Below are positions 27,397 to 36,424 of a stretch of 64,000 nt of DNA, piece after piece (the first letter of the stretch is position 1; each line of letters begins with the position of its first letter). The notes under the pieces were generated by a model. That model was given only the letters and a program-made list of their open reading frames with translations. It ran no database searches and was not told where the DNA came from. Source of the DNA: Sulfuricaulis sp040901545. GTDB taxonomy: Bacteria; Pseudomonadota; Gammaproteobacteria; Acidiferrobacterales; Sulfurifustaceae. A program made the position numbers and the translations under genes. The DNA lies in NCBI RefSeq assembly GCF_040901545.1, contig NZ_JBBDYL010000059.1, positions 1-64,000 on the forward strand. Direction: 5' to 3'.

Positions 27397-29592
27397 ATGG
27401 AGCAGCCCACGGCTACTACGGGATTACCCCGCGTTCCGCGCGAGTCCTACCCTGACCTCGAGCAAGTCTTCGGGGACATCCTCACGAACGCGATGCGGTT
27501 TTGCGAAGCGGATTCGGGTTGCCTTTTTCTTCGTGACACGGCGGGATTCGAGGCCATCTGCATTCACGGTGCGACCCCCGCTTACTCGGAATATCTGCGC
27601 CGGGTTCCGCTCCGGTCCGGTCCCGGTACACTGATTGAATGGCTGGCGGCGCAACCGAAAACGCTTCACCTTCCGGACCTGGTCGCAGAAACTGCGTACC
27701 GGCAGCGCGAACCCGATTGGGTCGCGGCGGTAGAACTGGAAGGGGCGCGCACGGCACTTCTTGTCCCCATGCTCCACCGCGAAGTCGTGATCGGGGCCGT
27801 CACGTTATATCGTCGAGAGAGGCGACCTTTTACGGACGAGCACGTGGCGCGCGCGCAAATCTTCGCCGAACAGGCGGTGATCGCGGTCGAGAACGTGCGC
27901 CTGTTCCAGGAGCTGCAGTTACGGAATCACGAACTTGCCACGGCCCGCGAGCAGCAGATAGCGACAGCCGAGATCCTGCGGGTAATCAGCGGCTCGCCGT
28001 CCGACGCGCTGCCGGTGTTCGAGACGATCGTGCACAATGCGGTTGCGCTGTGTGGAAGCCTCTTTGCCAACGTGTTTCGTTATGACGGCGAACTGTTGCA
28101 CTACGTCGCCAGCCGTAACACGGGACCAAGCTACGTGGAATTGCTTCAGATGAAGTACCCCATGCGTCCCGACATTTCGCAGATATCCGGGAGAGTAATA
28201 CTCAGCAAATCGGTCGTCAGCTTCGAGGATATTCGTACCGATCCGAACTACGACCAACGATTCCCTAAGGCGATGGGCTGGCGGCGGGTACTGGGTGTGC
28301 CGATGCTGCGGGAGGGCAAGCCAATCGGTGTCATCGTCGTCGGCTGGGTCGAGTCCGGACCGGTCCCGAAGGAACAAGAAGAGCTGCTAAGGACCTTCGC
28401 CGACCAGGCAGTCATCGCGGTCGAAAACGCCCGTCTCTTCGACGAGCTTCAGAGCAAGAGCCGTCAACTAGAGCTCGCCAATACATACAAATCGCGCTTT
28501 CTCTCCGCCGCGAGCCACGACCTGCGGCAGCCGCTTCATGCCTTGAACCTGTTCGTGGCCCAATTGCGCACGGAGCTGGATCCGACTGAACGGGACCACC
28601 TCGTCGCCCGGATTGAAGCTGCCGTCAACGCGATAAACGAGTTAATCAATGCGCTGCTCGACATGTCAAGGCTTGACGCCGGTAAGCTGGAGCTGAACAT
28701 AACGGAATTTCCAGTCGAGAAACTTCTCCGGCGCATGGAGACGACGTTTGCCGAAGCCGCGCGCGAGAAGGGGCTGCGGTTGAGCGTCGTATCGAGCAAC
28801 ACCTGGGTCCGCAGCGATTTCATTCTGCTTGAAAGAATCCTGCTCAACCTGGTATCCAACGCGGTGCGCTACACGGAGCGCGGTGGAATTGTAATCGGTT
28901 GTCGCCGTCGCGGCGAGACGGTGCGCTTGGAGGTGTGTGACAGCGGAATTGGCATTGCGGAGGATCAACAGCAGAATATTTTTGACGAGTTCTATCGACT
29001 CGCAGCCGCGGATCGGGAGCGTCAATATGGGCTTGGCCTCGGACTTGCGATCGTGGATCGGCTGGGCAGTCTCCTTGACCATCCGATTGAATTGAAGTCG
29101 CACCCCGGGAAAGGTTCGCGGTTTATGGTTTCGGTTCCGGTAGTGCCGGAACGGCTCGGTCAGGCTGAAGTTCCGGTGTCATCAGAAACCATCGCCGATA
29201 CGATGGACGGCAAATTGATCGTCGTGATAGACGACGATGCGCTCGTTCTCGATGGCATGCGCGGGCTCTTGCGAAGTTGGGGCTGTGAGGTAGAAACCGC
29301 GGTATCGGACACGGCGGCACTCGCACGGCTTGAGGAGATTGGCCAACATCCTGACTTGATCATTTCCGATTATCACCTTCCCAACGGAAAGACCGGCTTT
29401 GAGGCCATCGAATGTTTGCGTAACACGATGGGTGATGCAATTCCGGCGTTCCTCATTAGCGGTGACACCGCGCCCGAGAGGATACGCGAGGCCCGCGCGA
29501 GCGGTTACTATCTACTGCACAAGCCGGTGCACCCGGCCAAGCTGCGCGCACTGGTCCAGCAGTTGCTATCGGTTTCCCCCGCTACGGCTTAG
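27397..29592 (+). CDS. Hybrid sensor histidine kinase (GAF-GAF-HisKA-HATPase-REC)
   Basis: A 731-residue cytoplasmic hybrid kinase with no transmembrane segment. Two GAF domains (about 20-170 and 205-355) each end in 'AVIAVEN.RLF'. The H-box is 'SAASHDLRQPLHALN' with His374; the ATPase region has 'LLNLVSNAVRYTERG' and 'YGLGLGLAIVDRL'. The C-terminal receiver carries phospho-acceptor Asp658 in 'LIISDYHLPNG'. Its 3' end overlaps the convergent NarL-type regulator by 11 bp. The two probably form a signalling pair; the ligand is unknown. Confidence 0.93.
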   Translation: MEQPTATTGLPRVPRESYPDLEQVFGDILTNAMRFCEADSGCLFLRDTAGFEAICIHGATPAYSEYLRRVPLRSGPGTLIEWLAAQPKTLHLPDLVAETAYRQREPDWVAAVELEGARTALLVPMLHREVVIGAVTLYRRERRPFTDEHVARAQIFAEQAVIAVENVRLFQELQLRNHELATAREQQIATAEILRVISGSPSDALPVFETIVHNAVALCGSLFANVFRYDGELLHYVASRNTGPSYVELLQMKYPMRPDISQISGRVILSKSVVSFEDIRTDPNYDQRFPKAMGWRRVLGVPMLREGKPIGVIVVGWVESGPVPKEQEELLRTFADQAVIAVENARLFDELQSKSRQLELANTYKSRFLSAASHDLRQPLHALNLFVAQLRTELDPTERDHLVARIEAAVNAINELINALLDMSRLDAGKLELNITEFPVEKLLRRMETTFAEAAREKGLRLSVVSSNTWVRSDFILLERILLNLVSNAVRYTERGGIVIGCRRRGETVRLEVCDSGIGIAEDQQQNIFDEFYRLAAADRERQYGLGLGLAIVDRLGSLLDHPIELKSHPGKGSRFMVSVPVVPERLGQAEVPVSSETIADTMDGKLIVVIDDDALVLDGMRGLLRSWGCEVETAVSDTAALARLEEIGQHPDLIISDYHLPNGKTGFEAIECLRNTMGDAIPAFLISGDTAPERIREARASGYYLLHKPVHPAKLRALVQQLLSVSPATA

Positions 29593-30259
29593 CCGGCGGT
29601 GGTCGCGGAGTATCGAACGCAAGCCCGAGGCGATTGACCGTGACAATCGCCTGTGCGCGGCTCGACACTTTAAGCGTGCGCAGGATGGCAGTGACATGAA
29701 TCTTGACAGTCGCCTCCGCGAGCCCGAGTTCCCGACAAATCAGTTTGTTGGATTTTCCCTGTACCATGAGCGCCAGCACATCGAGCTGGCGTTCGGTAAG
29801 TCCCAGATCCGCCGGTGACTTTGGCGCCGACAAGTTCGTATTCGGCTCTATGCTCCCGGGTGCCGCATTGAGCAGTTCCGGCGGTATGTATCGTCCGCCC
29901 GAGAGCACCAGCCGCAGCGCACTAACCATTACCGCATTATTCGCCGATTTGGGGATGAAGCCCATCGCGCCGAGATCGAGCGCCGTGCGCATGGTGGCGG
30001 CATCCTCCTGAGCTGAGAGGATCACGACCGGAAGCGTGGCATGTTTGCGCCGCAGTTCCGCGAGCGTTGCGAACCGGCTAGTGCCCGGAAGATTCAGGTC
30101 GAGCAGCAGCAGGTCAAGATCGACATGTTCGTTGACCAGATGAAGAACGCCCGCGCCATTCTGCGCCTCGAGCAAGATGACATGTTCGTCGAGTTGCTTT
30201 AGTACATGCCGTAGCGCTTCACGAATCAATTCGTGATCGTCTGCGACCAGAATTTTCAT
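29582..30259 (-). CDS. NarL/FixJ-family response regulator
   Basis: A 225-residue two-domain regulator. The receiver has 'ILVADDHELIREAL' and acceptor Asp in 'LDLLLLDLNLPGTS'; the C-terminal LuxR-type HTH contains 'GLTERQLDVLALMVQGKSNK'. Start 30259 (MKILVADDHE) is preferred to 30277 because receivers begin there. It converges on, and overlaps, the hybrid kinase gene at its 3' end. Confidence 0.93.
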   Translation of the reverse strand: MKILVADDHELIREALRHVLKQLDEHVILLEAQNGAGVLHLVNEHVDLDLLLLDLNLPGTSRFATLAELRRKHATLPVVILSAQEDAATMRTALDLGAMGFIPKSANNAVMVSALRLVLSGGRYIPPELLNAAPGSIEPNTNLSAPKSPADLGLTERQLDVLALMVQGKSNKLICRELGLAEATVKIHVTAILRTLKVSSRAQAIVTVNRLGLAFDTPRPPPAKP

Positions 30260-30525
30260 GGCACCAGACCTCCTCACGGCGCGAAAAGCGATACGTACTT
30301 AGGTATTACGACGAAGTAATTACAGTCCTTTTACGCGCACGGGACAAGAGGTGCAACTTACCCCGTGCCGCTGCCATTTCCGCTCACTGTGCCGTCCCTG
30401 CGACTTTGGTTTTAGTTCTTGAGCCTGATTTCGGAATCCCCCTTTCGTGAGCATACTCAATCGCGTTTCAAACGAGGTGCGAATTCATCTATTCATCAGG
30501 ACAACCGACTAATTTGGAGGAATAT

Positions 30526-31692
30526 ATGAGTGACGAAATCAAATGTAAATCTAGTGTCAGCAAGAAGATGGAGCCGAAACAGCCGATGTCCCGGCGTAAA
30601 TTCCTGACGGCGACCGCCGCTACTGTTGGCGGTGCGGCAACGATCGGTTTCCCCATGGTCTCGCGTGCCGAGACGATTACGGTGAAAATGCAGGGCGCCT
30701 GGAGCGCCACCGACATCATCAACGAGTTCGCCCAGGAGTTCGTTGACCGTGTCAACCAAATGTCGGGCGGGCGACTGCACATCGATTACCTCGTGGGCGG
30801 CGCGGTGGTGAAGCCGTTCGAGGTGACGGATGCGGTGAGCAAGGGCGTGCTCGATGCCGGCCACACGGTGCCGGTGTACTGGTACAACAAGTCGAAAGCC
30901 GCGTCCTTGTTCGGCTCCGGGCCGATCAACGGCATGGACGCGCACATGACGCTATCCTGGATCTACCGCGGCGGCGGGCTGGAATTGTACCGGGAACTGC
31001 TGGAGAAACTCGGTCTTAACTATGTCGGGTTCTTCGCGATGCCGTATCCGACCCAGCCGCTCGGCTGGTTCAGGAAGCCGATCACGGACGCCAAGCAGTT
31101 GAAAGGCCTCAAGTACCGGACCGTGGGTCTCGCGGCCGACCTGTTCGAGGAGATGGGCGCGAAAGTAACACAGCTGCCGGGCGGCGAAATCGTCCCGGCG
31201 CTCGAGCGCGGTGTAATCGAAGCGTTTGAGTTCGCCAACCCAACCTCGGACAGCCGCTTCGGCGCCCAGAAAGTGCTCAAGACCTACGAGATGGGCAGCT
31301 TCCATCAGGCGATGGAGTTCGAAGAGATCATCATCAACAAGAACAAGTGGGACTCGTTGCCCAAGGACCTGCAGGCGATCTGGCAGTACGGCGTCGAGGC
31401 GGCGAACTCGGCCAACTACTGGACCGCGATGGCCAACTACCCGAAGGACCTGCAAACGCTCATCCACAAGGACAAGGTCAACGTCGTCCGCACGCCGAAG
31501 TCGATCTTCAAGGCGCAGCTTAAGGCCTGGGACAAGCTCACCAAGCGGCTCTCGGACGAGGACCCATTCTTCAAGAAAGTGGTGGAATCGCAGCGCGCGT
31601 GGGCCAAGGACCTCTGTTACTACTGGTTCCTGAACGATGCCGACTTCAAAATGGGTTACGAACACGTGTTCAAGACAAAGCTTCCCGTTTGA
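30526..31692 (+). CDS. TRAP transporter substrate-binding protein (DctP family)
   Basis: A 388-residue DctP-type receptor. The Tat signal is 'MSRRKFLTATAATVGGA' inside the N-terminal 45 residues; the mature part has 'GRLHIDYLVGGAVVKPFEVT', 'LKGLKYRTVGLAADLFEEMG' and 'GGEIVPALERGVIEAFEF'. It binds a solute, often a carboxylate, in the periplasm. The start at 30526 has TGGAGGA eight bases upstream. No dctQ or dctM membrane genes are nearby, so it depends on a permease elsewhere. Confidence 0.92.
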   Translation: MSDEIKCKSSVSKKMEPKQPMSRRKFLTATAATVGGAATIGFPMVSRAETITVKMQGAWSATDIINEFAQEFVDRVNQMSGGRLHIDYLVGGAVVKPFEVTDAVSKGVLDAGHTVPVYWYNKSKAASLFGSGPINGMDAHMTLSWIYRGGGLELYRELLEKLGLNYVGFFAMPYPTQPLGWFRKPITDAKQLKGLKYRTVGLAADLFEEMGAKVTQLPGGEIVPALERGVIEAFEFANPTSDSRFGAQKVLKTYEMGSFHQAMEFEEIIINKNKWDSLPKDLQAIWQYGVEAANSANYWTAMANYPKDLQTLIHKDKVNVVRTPKSIFKAQLKAWDKLTKRLSDEDPFFKKVVESQRAWAKDLCYYWFLNDADFKMGYEHVFKTKLPV

Positions 31693-31723
31693 GGATCAAG
31701 CTGAGTCAATGGCAGTGACGCTT

Positions 31724-31757
31724 GGGGCGGCGCAGATGAACGGCCGCCCCTTTTTTT
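31724..31757 (+). terminator. Rho-independent terminator
   Basis: GGGGCGGC (31724-31731) and GCCGCCCC (31743-31750) form an 8-bp GC stem followed by seven T, 32 bp past the TRAP receptor stop. Confidence 0.88.
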
Positions 31758-31850
31758 GCGCCCGGTAGTGGAGCGCATGGTTAGCCGGCTGTTATTAAGA
31801 TATATTCAGACACGATTCGCGGCGCGAGGAGACCGCGCATTCACAACGTT

Positions 31851-31995
31851 AACCGCACCATGTTCCACCGCCACTTTGCGAGCGACACTTGAGAACAGAC
31901 CCGCGCGGGCCCGGGATCGCGATCCTGAGGACGAAAAAACCCAGGATTTTCCATGCTCTGCTTGACTGCTTTCGCGGGAGGAACAAACTGGTTCA
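31851..31995 (+). repeat. Dispersed repeat, blocks 2-3
   Basis: Block 2 (CACCATGTTCCACCGCCACT, then the EamA-like start at 31889 with 'GPGIAIL') runs into block 3 (CCAGGATTTTCCATGCTCTG, CTTGACTGCTTTCGCGGGAG). The EamA-like frame stays open through both blocks and continues in frame into the SDR gene at 32021. This covers most of the gap between the TRAP receptor terminator and that gene. Confidence 0.7.
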
Positions 31996-32020
31996 CTTCC
32001 GACATCGCGAGGTGAAGGTC

Positions 32021-32650
32021 ATGAATATTTTGATCGTTGGTGCCACGCGCGGCATTGGGCGACAGCTGCTTGAACAGGCGTTGGCGTCCGGGCATGCTGT
32101 TACCGCCCTGGTTCGTAATCCTCAAAGGCTTGCAATACAACATGAGCGGCTTAGGGTTATCCAGGGCGACATTCTTGATTTCGATTCGGTCGCGCGCGCG
32201 ATGGCCGGTCAGGAGGCGGTGTGTTGCACGATCGGCGTTAAAGTGCCGTGGGTACGGGTGACGGTATTCTCGGAAGGAACAAAAAATCTGCTTCAGGCCA
32301 TGCTCCAGACCGGGGTCAAGCGGTTAATCTGCGTGACCGGCATTGGCGCGGGCGACAGCAAGGGACACGGCGGTTTTCTGTATGACTATCTCTTTCTGCC
32401 TTCTGTAAACAGGCCGATCTATGCCGATAAAGACCGCCAGGAAGCCCTGATCGAGGCCAGCGACGTCGACTGGACCATCGTCAGGCCCGGTTTCCTGACC
32501 AATGGCCCGCTAACAAAAAATTATCGAAAGCTGATCAATCTGGCAGGGGTAACGGCAGGCTGGATTTCTCGTGCCGATGTCGCCCACTTTATTCTCGAAG
32601 AACTTGCGTCCAGGCAATATCTGCATCAAACACCTTTATTGACTTCCTAA
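32021..32650 (+). CDS. NAD(P)-binding SDR-type protein
   Basis: A 209-residue atypical short-chain dehydrogenase (NAD(P)H-binding/NmrA-like). 'MNILIVGATRGIGRQLLEQA' is the nucleotide-binding Rossmann start, followed by 'VTALVRNPQRL', 'GDILDFDSVARAM' and 'VDWTIVRPGFLT'. I use ATG 32021 because it opens the Rossmann strand, but the frame is open upstream through the repeat to a TTG at 31889, so a 44-residue extension cannot be excluded. Substrate unknown. Confidence 0.87.
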   Translation: MNILIVGATRGIGRQLLEQALASGHAVTALVRNPQRLAIQHERLRVIQGDILDFDSVARAMAGQEAVCCTIGVKVPWVRVTVFSEGTKNLLQAMLQTGVKRLICVTGIGAGDSKGHGGFLYDYLFLPSVNRPIYADKDRQEALIEASDVDWTIVRPGFLTNGPLTKNYRKLINLAGVTAGWISRADVAHFILEELASRQYLHQTPLLTS

Positions 32651-32796
32651 ATATGGCCTCCCATCAGAGAATAAGGAATCATGCAGAAATTGAAAATAAT
32701 GCCGCAGTAACTTAATTCTTTTTGACTGTTGCAGATAGGTTAATGAAGAAAGATGCCATCGATATGAAAATGGCCGCCTTCCACAGCTTCAATCTG

Positions 32797-32894
32797 ATTA
32801 TGTCCCACCGGCACTGAGCGGGCGCAATTTGAGAACTTACCCACCTTGGCCCGGGATCGCGATCCTGCTCATCATCGCGACCAAGGCTATCTGA
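32797..32894 (+). repeat. Dispersed repeat, block 2 with 21-codon EamA start
   Basis: The block-2 sequence leads to a TTG-started frame (32829-32894), 'MRTYPPWPGIAILLIIATKA', collinear with the EamA transporter N-terminus ('MRSYPRWLGIAILLVIATVF'), then a stop. GGAGG of the next gene follows at once. Longest EamA-like remnant in the window. Confidence 0.72.
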
Positions 32895-32909
32895 AATAGG
32901 AGGCTGAAT

Positions 32910-33737
32910 ATGCGCACACAAGCTGAGCGGGCCCGGTTGTTCCGGGCGCTGCACGAACGACCGGGGATTTTCATCATGCCCAATCCCTGGGACGCGGGCA
33001 CGGCGAAGCTCTTTGCCTCGCTTGGTTTCGAAGCATTGGCGACCACCAGCCTGGGATTGGCAAACTCCCTCGGCCGCGTCGACGGCACGCTTGCCATCCG
33101 TCGTGAAGAGCTGATCGCCAACTGCCGGGACATCGCGTCGGCGACGGAGCTTCCCGTGAACGCCGATCTGGAAAATGGATATGCCGATGATCCCGGCGCA
33201 GCCGCCGCGATTATCCGGCTGGCCGCCGATGCCGGCGTCGTGGGTGGCTCGATGGAAGATGCCTCGGGCAATCCCGCCAGACCCATTTACGACTTCAACC
33301 TTGCCGTCGAGCGTGTTGCCGCCGCAGCCGAGGTTGCGCGCGCTCTGCCGTTCCCGTTCACGCTCACCGCGCGGGCCGAGAACTATCTGCACGGCCGCCG
33401 TGATCTCGACGACACCATCCGCCGCTTGCAGGCGTTCGCGGCGGCGGACGCCGACGTGCTTTTTGCGCCGGGTTTGCGTGATCTCGAAACAATCCGGCAA
33501 ATCGTTGCAGCTGTGCCGAAGCCGCTCAACGTCGTGATGAGCGCGGCGGACCCCGACATCACCGCGCGGGAGTTGGCCGACGCCGGCGTCAAGCGCATCA
33601 GCGTGGGAGGCGCGCTATCCCGGCTGGCCTTCGCGGCGGTGCGCGACGCCGCAGTGGCGATGCGCGATGCCGGCTCGTTCCAATGGGTCCGCGACACGGT
33701 GCCAACCAAGGATCTCAAGGCGATATTTCAGCGCTAG
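32910..33737 (+). CDS. Isocitrate lyase/PEP mutase-family protein
   Basis: A 275-residue TIM-barrel protein of the ICL/PEP mutase superfamily. Visible motifs are 'IFIMPNPWDAGTAKLFASLG', 'LPVNADLENGYADDP' (metal-binding acids) and 'GGSMEDASG'. The short length and lack of the ICL signature 'KKCGH' favour an oxaloacetate-decarboxylase or 2-methylisocitrate-lyase-like role, but the substrate is not deducible. AGGAGG lies nine bases upstream. Confidence 0.88.
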   Translation: MRTQAERARLFRALHERPGIFIMPNPWDAGTAKLFASLGFEALATTSLGLANSLGRVDGTLAIRREELIANCRDIASATELPVNADLENGYADDPGAAAAIIRLAADAGVVGGSMEDASGNPARPIYDFNLAVERVAAAAEVARALPFPFTLTARAENYLHGRRDLDDTIRRLQAFAAADADVLFAPGLRDLETIRQIVAAVPKPLNVVMSAADPDITARELADAGVKRISVGGALSRLAFAAVRDAAVAMRDAGSFQWVRDTVPTKDLKAIFQR

Positions 33738-33755
33738 ACCCGGAGCAGGTCTAAC

Positions 33756-33845
33756 ATGGCGATCTATTCAGACGTTGAAGTTTTGAAAGTCGCCGATGAC
33801 GGCAAGTTCACCAAGAGCGCGGAGTTTTTTTCGAAGTACTCATGA
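33756..33845 (+). other. Possible 29-codon gene remnant
   Basis: A short frame, 'MAIYSDVEVLKVADDGKFTK' plus nine residues, then TGA. The text looks protein-like (N-terminal piece of a longer gene), but nothing matching follows. It may be another truncated 5' fragment, in line with the habit of this region. Confidence 0.3.
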
Positions 33846-33888
33846 TCTCAACGGTATCTAAGAGTCGCCTGACATGGTGACCGGGCTA

Positions 33889-33920
33889 ACGAAAACGGGG
33901 CCTTGCGGCCCCGTTTTCGT
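33889..33920. terminator. Strong bidirectional terminator
   Basis: ACGAAAACGGGGCC, loop TTGC, GGCCCCGTTTTCGT: a perfect 14-bp stem with A/T runs on both sides, between the PEP-mutase-like gene and the convergent GlcG-like pseudogene. Confidence 0.9.
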
Positions 33921-33937
33921 CGATGCAAGAAGGTACG

Positions 33938-34420
33938 TTACATACCGGCGAGGCCGGCTTGGGAAACCTGCTCGTCTTGGTCTGCGGTGGCGCCACTGGT
34001 TCCGATGGCGCCGATGACTTTGCCGTCCTGCATGATCGGCAGTCCGCCGCTGACCGCGGACATACCCGCTAAGGTTAAGAGGCCGTAGCTGCCATTAGCC
34101 ACTGCATCTTGGAACACGCGCGTCGAACGGCGATACATGGCGGCGCTGCGTGCCTTGTAAATCGCGACCTCGATGCTTCCGGTTTGGGTATGGTCGAGCT
34201 TTTCGAAGTAGACCAGAAAACCGTGCGTATCGACGACGGAAACGGCGACATTCCATTTGTTTTTAATTGCCTCCGCCATGGCCGCCGCCGTCATCTTTTT
34301 CGCGGTGGCGAGATCGATTGACGGGCCGTACGGCGGACGTTAGTTTGCGAAGGTGCTTGCTACGCTGAATGCCAGCATCGCGGCACCGAACATACAAATT
34401 AAAGATTTCTTGAGCAACAT
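33938..34420 (-). pseudogene. GlcG/HbpS-like haem-binding protein, interrupted by an in-frame TAA
   Basis: From ATG 34420 (AGGAG upstream) a signal peptide 'MFGAAMLAFSVASTFAN' is encoded, then TAA at 34340-34342. The same frame continues with 'RPPYGPSIDLATAKK' and, from 34294, the full GlcG/HbpS domain ('NVAVSVVDTHGFLVYFEKLD', 'VSGGLPIMQDGKVIGAIGTS'). The mature domain is otherwise intact. Either a nonsense mutation removed export, or the domain is made from the internal ATG at 34294 and stays in the cytoplasm. The strong terminator at 33889 follows. Confidence 0.8.
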
Positions 34421-34570
34421 GATTTTTCTCCTAGGTAAGTGGGGACAGCCGTGAGCACGATACGGTAAGCGGGATAAGATTGTAAATATGGTTGTTAATG
34501 AACAAATGGTATCAACACGGCGGGCGGGCAAAAGACTGTGCGCCACTTGGCAGCTCGCCGGTAAACTCTT

Positions 34571-34671
34571 ATAAAGTCGCGCCGCAGTTTTGTATCGTTC
34601 TGTGTTATTGATCTCCAGCGCGCATTACGGTTTGATAATGAATTGTTGCAACTTCCTCGGCAATCCACGCA
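34571..34671 (+). pseudogene. Degraded VOC 5' fragment (dispersed repeat block 1)
   Basis: About 100 bp align without large gaps to the first third of the VOC gene at 39096: GCAGTTTTGTATCG against TCAGCTTTGTAACC, then TTGATCTCCAGCGCGC against CCGATCTTAAGCGCGC, and TCCACGC at the end. The ATG and several codons are lost. The rest of the 34421-34787 gap holds no gene I can support. Confidence 0.65.
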
Positions 34672-34787
34672 GAATAGAATAATGGGTCTGAGCCAATTAA
34701 TGCTTTAGAATTGCTTCTCAGCAACGTTTAACCACGCCGCGCCCGCCGCGACTGGACGACGCGCCAAAGAGACAGGGATCGAAAACC

Positions 34788-35897
34788 ATGAAGACCAAAG
34801 CCGCGGTCGCCGTCGCTGCAGGCAAGCCGCTCGAGATCATGACCGTCGATCTCGATGGACCCAAGGCCGGTGAGGTGCTCGTGGAGTTGAAGGCGACGGG
34901 AATCTGCCACACCGACGAATTCACCCGCTCCGGCGCCGACCCCGAGGGGCTCTTTCCCGCGATCCTCGGCCACGAAGGGGCGGGTATCGTCGTGGACGTG
35001 GGGCCCGGTGTCACGACGGTAAAGCAGGGCGATCACGTCATTCCGCTCTACACGCCGGAGTGCCGCCAATGCAAATCGTGCCTGTCGCGCAAGACCAATC
35101 TGTGCACCGCGATCCGCGCCACCCAGGGCAAGGGTGTGATGCCGGATGGCACGAGCCGCTTCTCCGTGGGCGGCAAGCCGCTCTATCACTACATGGGCTG
35201 CTCGACATTCTCGAATTACACGGTGCTGCCGGAGATCGCGGTCGCCAAAATCCGCGAGGACGCGCCCTTCGACAAGGTGTGCTACATCGGCTGCGGCGTG
35301 ACCACCGGCATCGGCGCCGTGATCAACACCGCCAAGGTCGAACCGGGAGCGAACGTCGTCGTGTTCGGCCTCGGCGGCATCGGACTGAACGTGATCCAGG
35401 GCGCCCGGATGGCGGGCGCCGACAAGATCGTCGGTGTCGATATCAATCCACGGCGCAAGCCGCTCGCCGAGAAGTTCGGCATGACGCACTTCGTGAACCC
35501 CAAGGAAACCGGCGGCGATCTCGTGCCGCACCTCGTGGCCCTCACCGACGGCGGCGCGGACTACAGCTTCGAGTGCGTCGGCAACGTCGAGCTCATGCGC
35601 CAGGCCCTCGAATGCTGCCATCGCGGCTGGGGGGTCTCGGTGATCATCGGCGTCGCCGGCGCCGGCCAGGAGATCAAAACGCGCCCGTTCCAGCTCGTCA
35701 CTGGACGGGTATGGAAAGGAACCGCGTTCGGCGGCACGCGCGGGCGCACTGACGTGCCGAAGATCGTCGACTGGTACATGGAGAAGAAGATCAACATCGA
35801 CGATCTGATCACGCACGTGATGCCGCTGGAGCGCATCAACGACGCCTTCGATCTCATGCACAAGGGCGAGTCGATCCGCTCGGTCGTGACTTATTGA
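34788..35897 (+). CDS. frmA: S-(hydroxymethyl)glutathione dehydrogenase / class III alcohol dehydrogenase
   Basis: A 369-residue zinc alcohol dehydrogenase of class III. It oxidises S-hydroxymethylglutathione in formaldehyde removal. Catalytic zinc ligands lie in 'GICHTDEFTRSG' and 'ILGHEGAGIV'; the structural zinc cysteines in 'CRQCKSCLSRKTNLC'; the NAD fold in 'VFGLGGIGLNVIQGARMAGA'. No fghA esterase gene is next to it. The start 34788 gives the family N-terminus. Confidence 0.95.
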   Translation: MKTKAAVAVAAGKPLEIMTVDLDGPKAGEVLVELKATGICHTDEFTRSGADPEGLFPAILGHEGAGIVVDVGPGVTTVKQGDHVIPLYTPECRQCKSCLSRKTNLCTAIRATQGKGVMPDGTSRFSVGGKPLYHYMGCSTFSNYTVLPEIAVAKIREDAPFDKVCYIGCGVTTGIGAVINTAKVEPGANVVVFGLGGIGLNVIQGARMAGADKIVGVDINPRRKPLAEKFGMTHFVNPKETGGDLVPHLVALTDGGADYSFECVGNVELMRQALECCHRGWGVSVIIGVAGAGQEIKTRPFQLVTGRVWKGTAFGGTRGRTDVPKIVDWYMEKKINIDDLITHVMPLERINDAFDLMHKGESIRSVVTY

Positions 35898-35930
35898 GAC
35901 GACGGCTTCCTACGAACCGCTTACATCTAG

Positions 35931-36167
35931 ATGACTAAGCTAAAAATAATATTTTTGTGGGTCGGTTTACTGGGTTCACTACCCGCTACCGGTTTTACCG
36001 GTCTCAGTATTGTGCTCTACGCACGGCTGAGCGCTGTTGCGCCGGAGCGTTGGCCGCCCGATAAGGCCGGTCTTTGGACGTATAGCGCTTTGGCCCTGAT
36101 GGTGCTGTTTGTATGCCTCTTTATCTATTGCCTCGTGTCGCTCATCAAAGAGTCCAACCGAAGGTAA
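35931..36167 (+). CDS. Small two-helix membrane protein
   Basis: A 78-residue protein with two transmembrane segments ('IIFLWVGLLGSLPATGFTGL' and 'YSALALMVLFVCLFIYCLVS'). It starts 33 bp after frmA. Not recognised. Confidence 0.62.
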   Translation: MTKLKIIFLWVGLLGSLPATGFTGLSIVLYARLSAVAPERWPPDKAGLWTYSALALMVLFVCLFIYCLVSLIKESNRR

Positions 36168-36190
36168 CGAGAATAATAAATTACTGGATA

Positions 36191-36250
36191 ACTTCGCGAG
36201 CACAATTTGAGAAGTGACTCACGCTGGCTCGGGATCGCGACCCAAGAATC
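36191..36250 (+). repeat. Dispersed repeat, block 2
   Basis: ACTTCGCGAGCACAATTTGA, then a TTG-started 'MRSDSRWLGIAT' frame, matches the EamA start at 37800. The remainder of the 36168-36525 gap holds the hairpin at 36395 and no clear gene; the open frame continuing from here is not gene-like. Confidence 0.65.
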
Positions 36251-36394
36251 CAGTTCTTGCCCCCATTTCACCAGGCGAAAGCAACACCCCGGGTTGACGG
36301 GTTGCCCAACCATCGCTTCCAGCCGCGCGTCCGCCACCAACGGTCACGCGGCAGAAGCGAAGCCGTTAAACGCAAAGATTGACTGGTTCAGTCT

Positions 36395-36424
36395 CCTATT
36401 TTTTCGCACGATGCGAAAAATAGG
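36395..36424. repeat. Hairpin
   Basis: CCTATTTTTTCGCA (36395-36408) pairs with TGCGAAAAATAGG (36412-36424) with one bulge. It could act as a terminator for either strand, upstream of the reductase-like gene. Confidence 0.5.
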
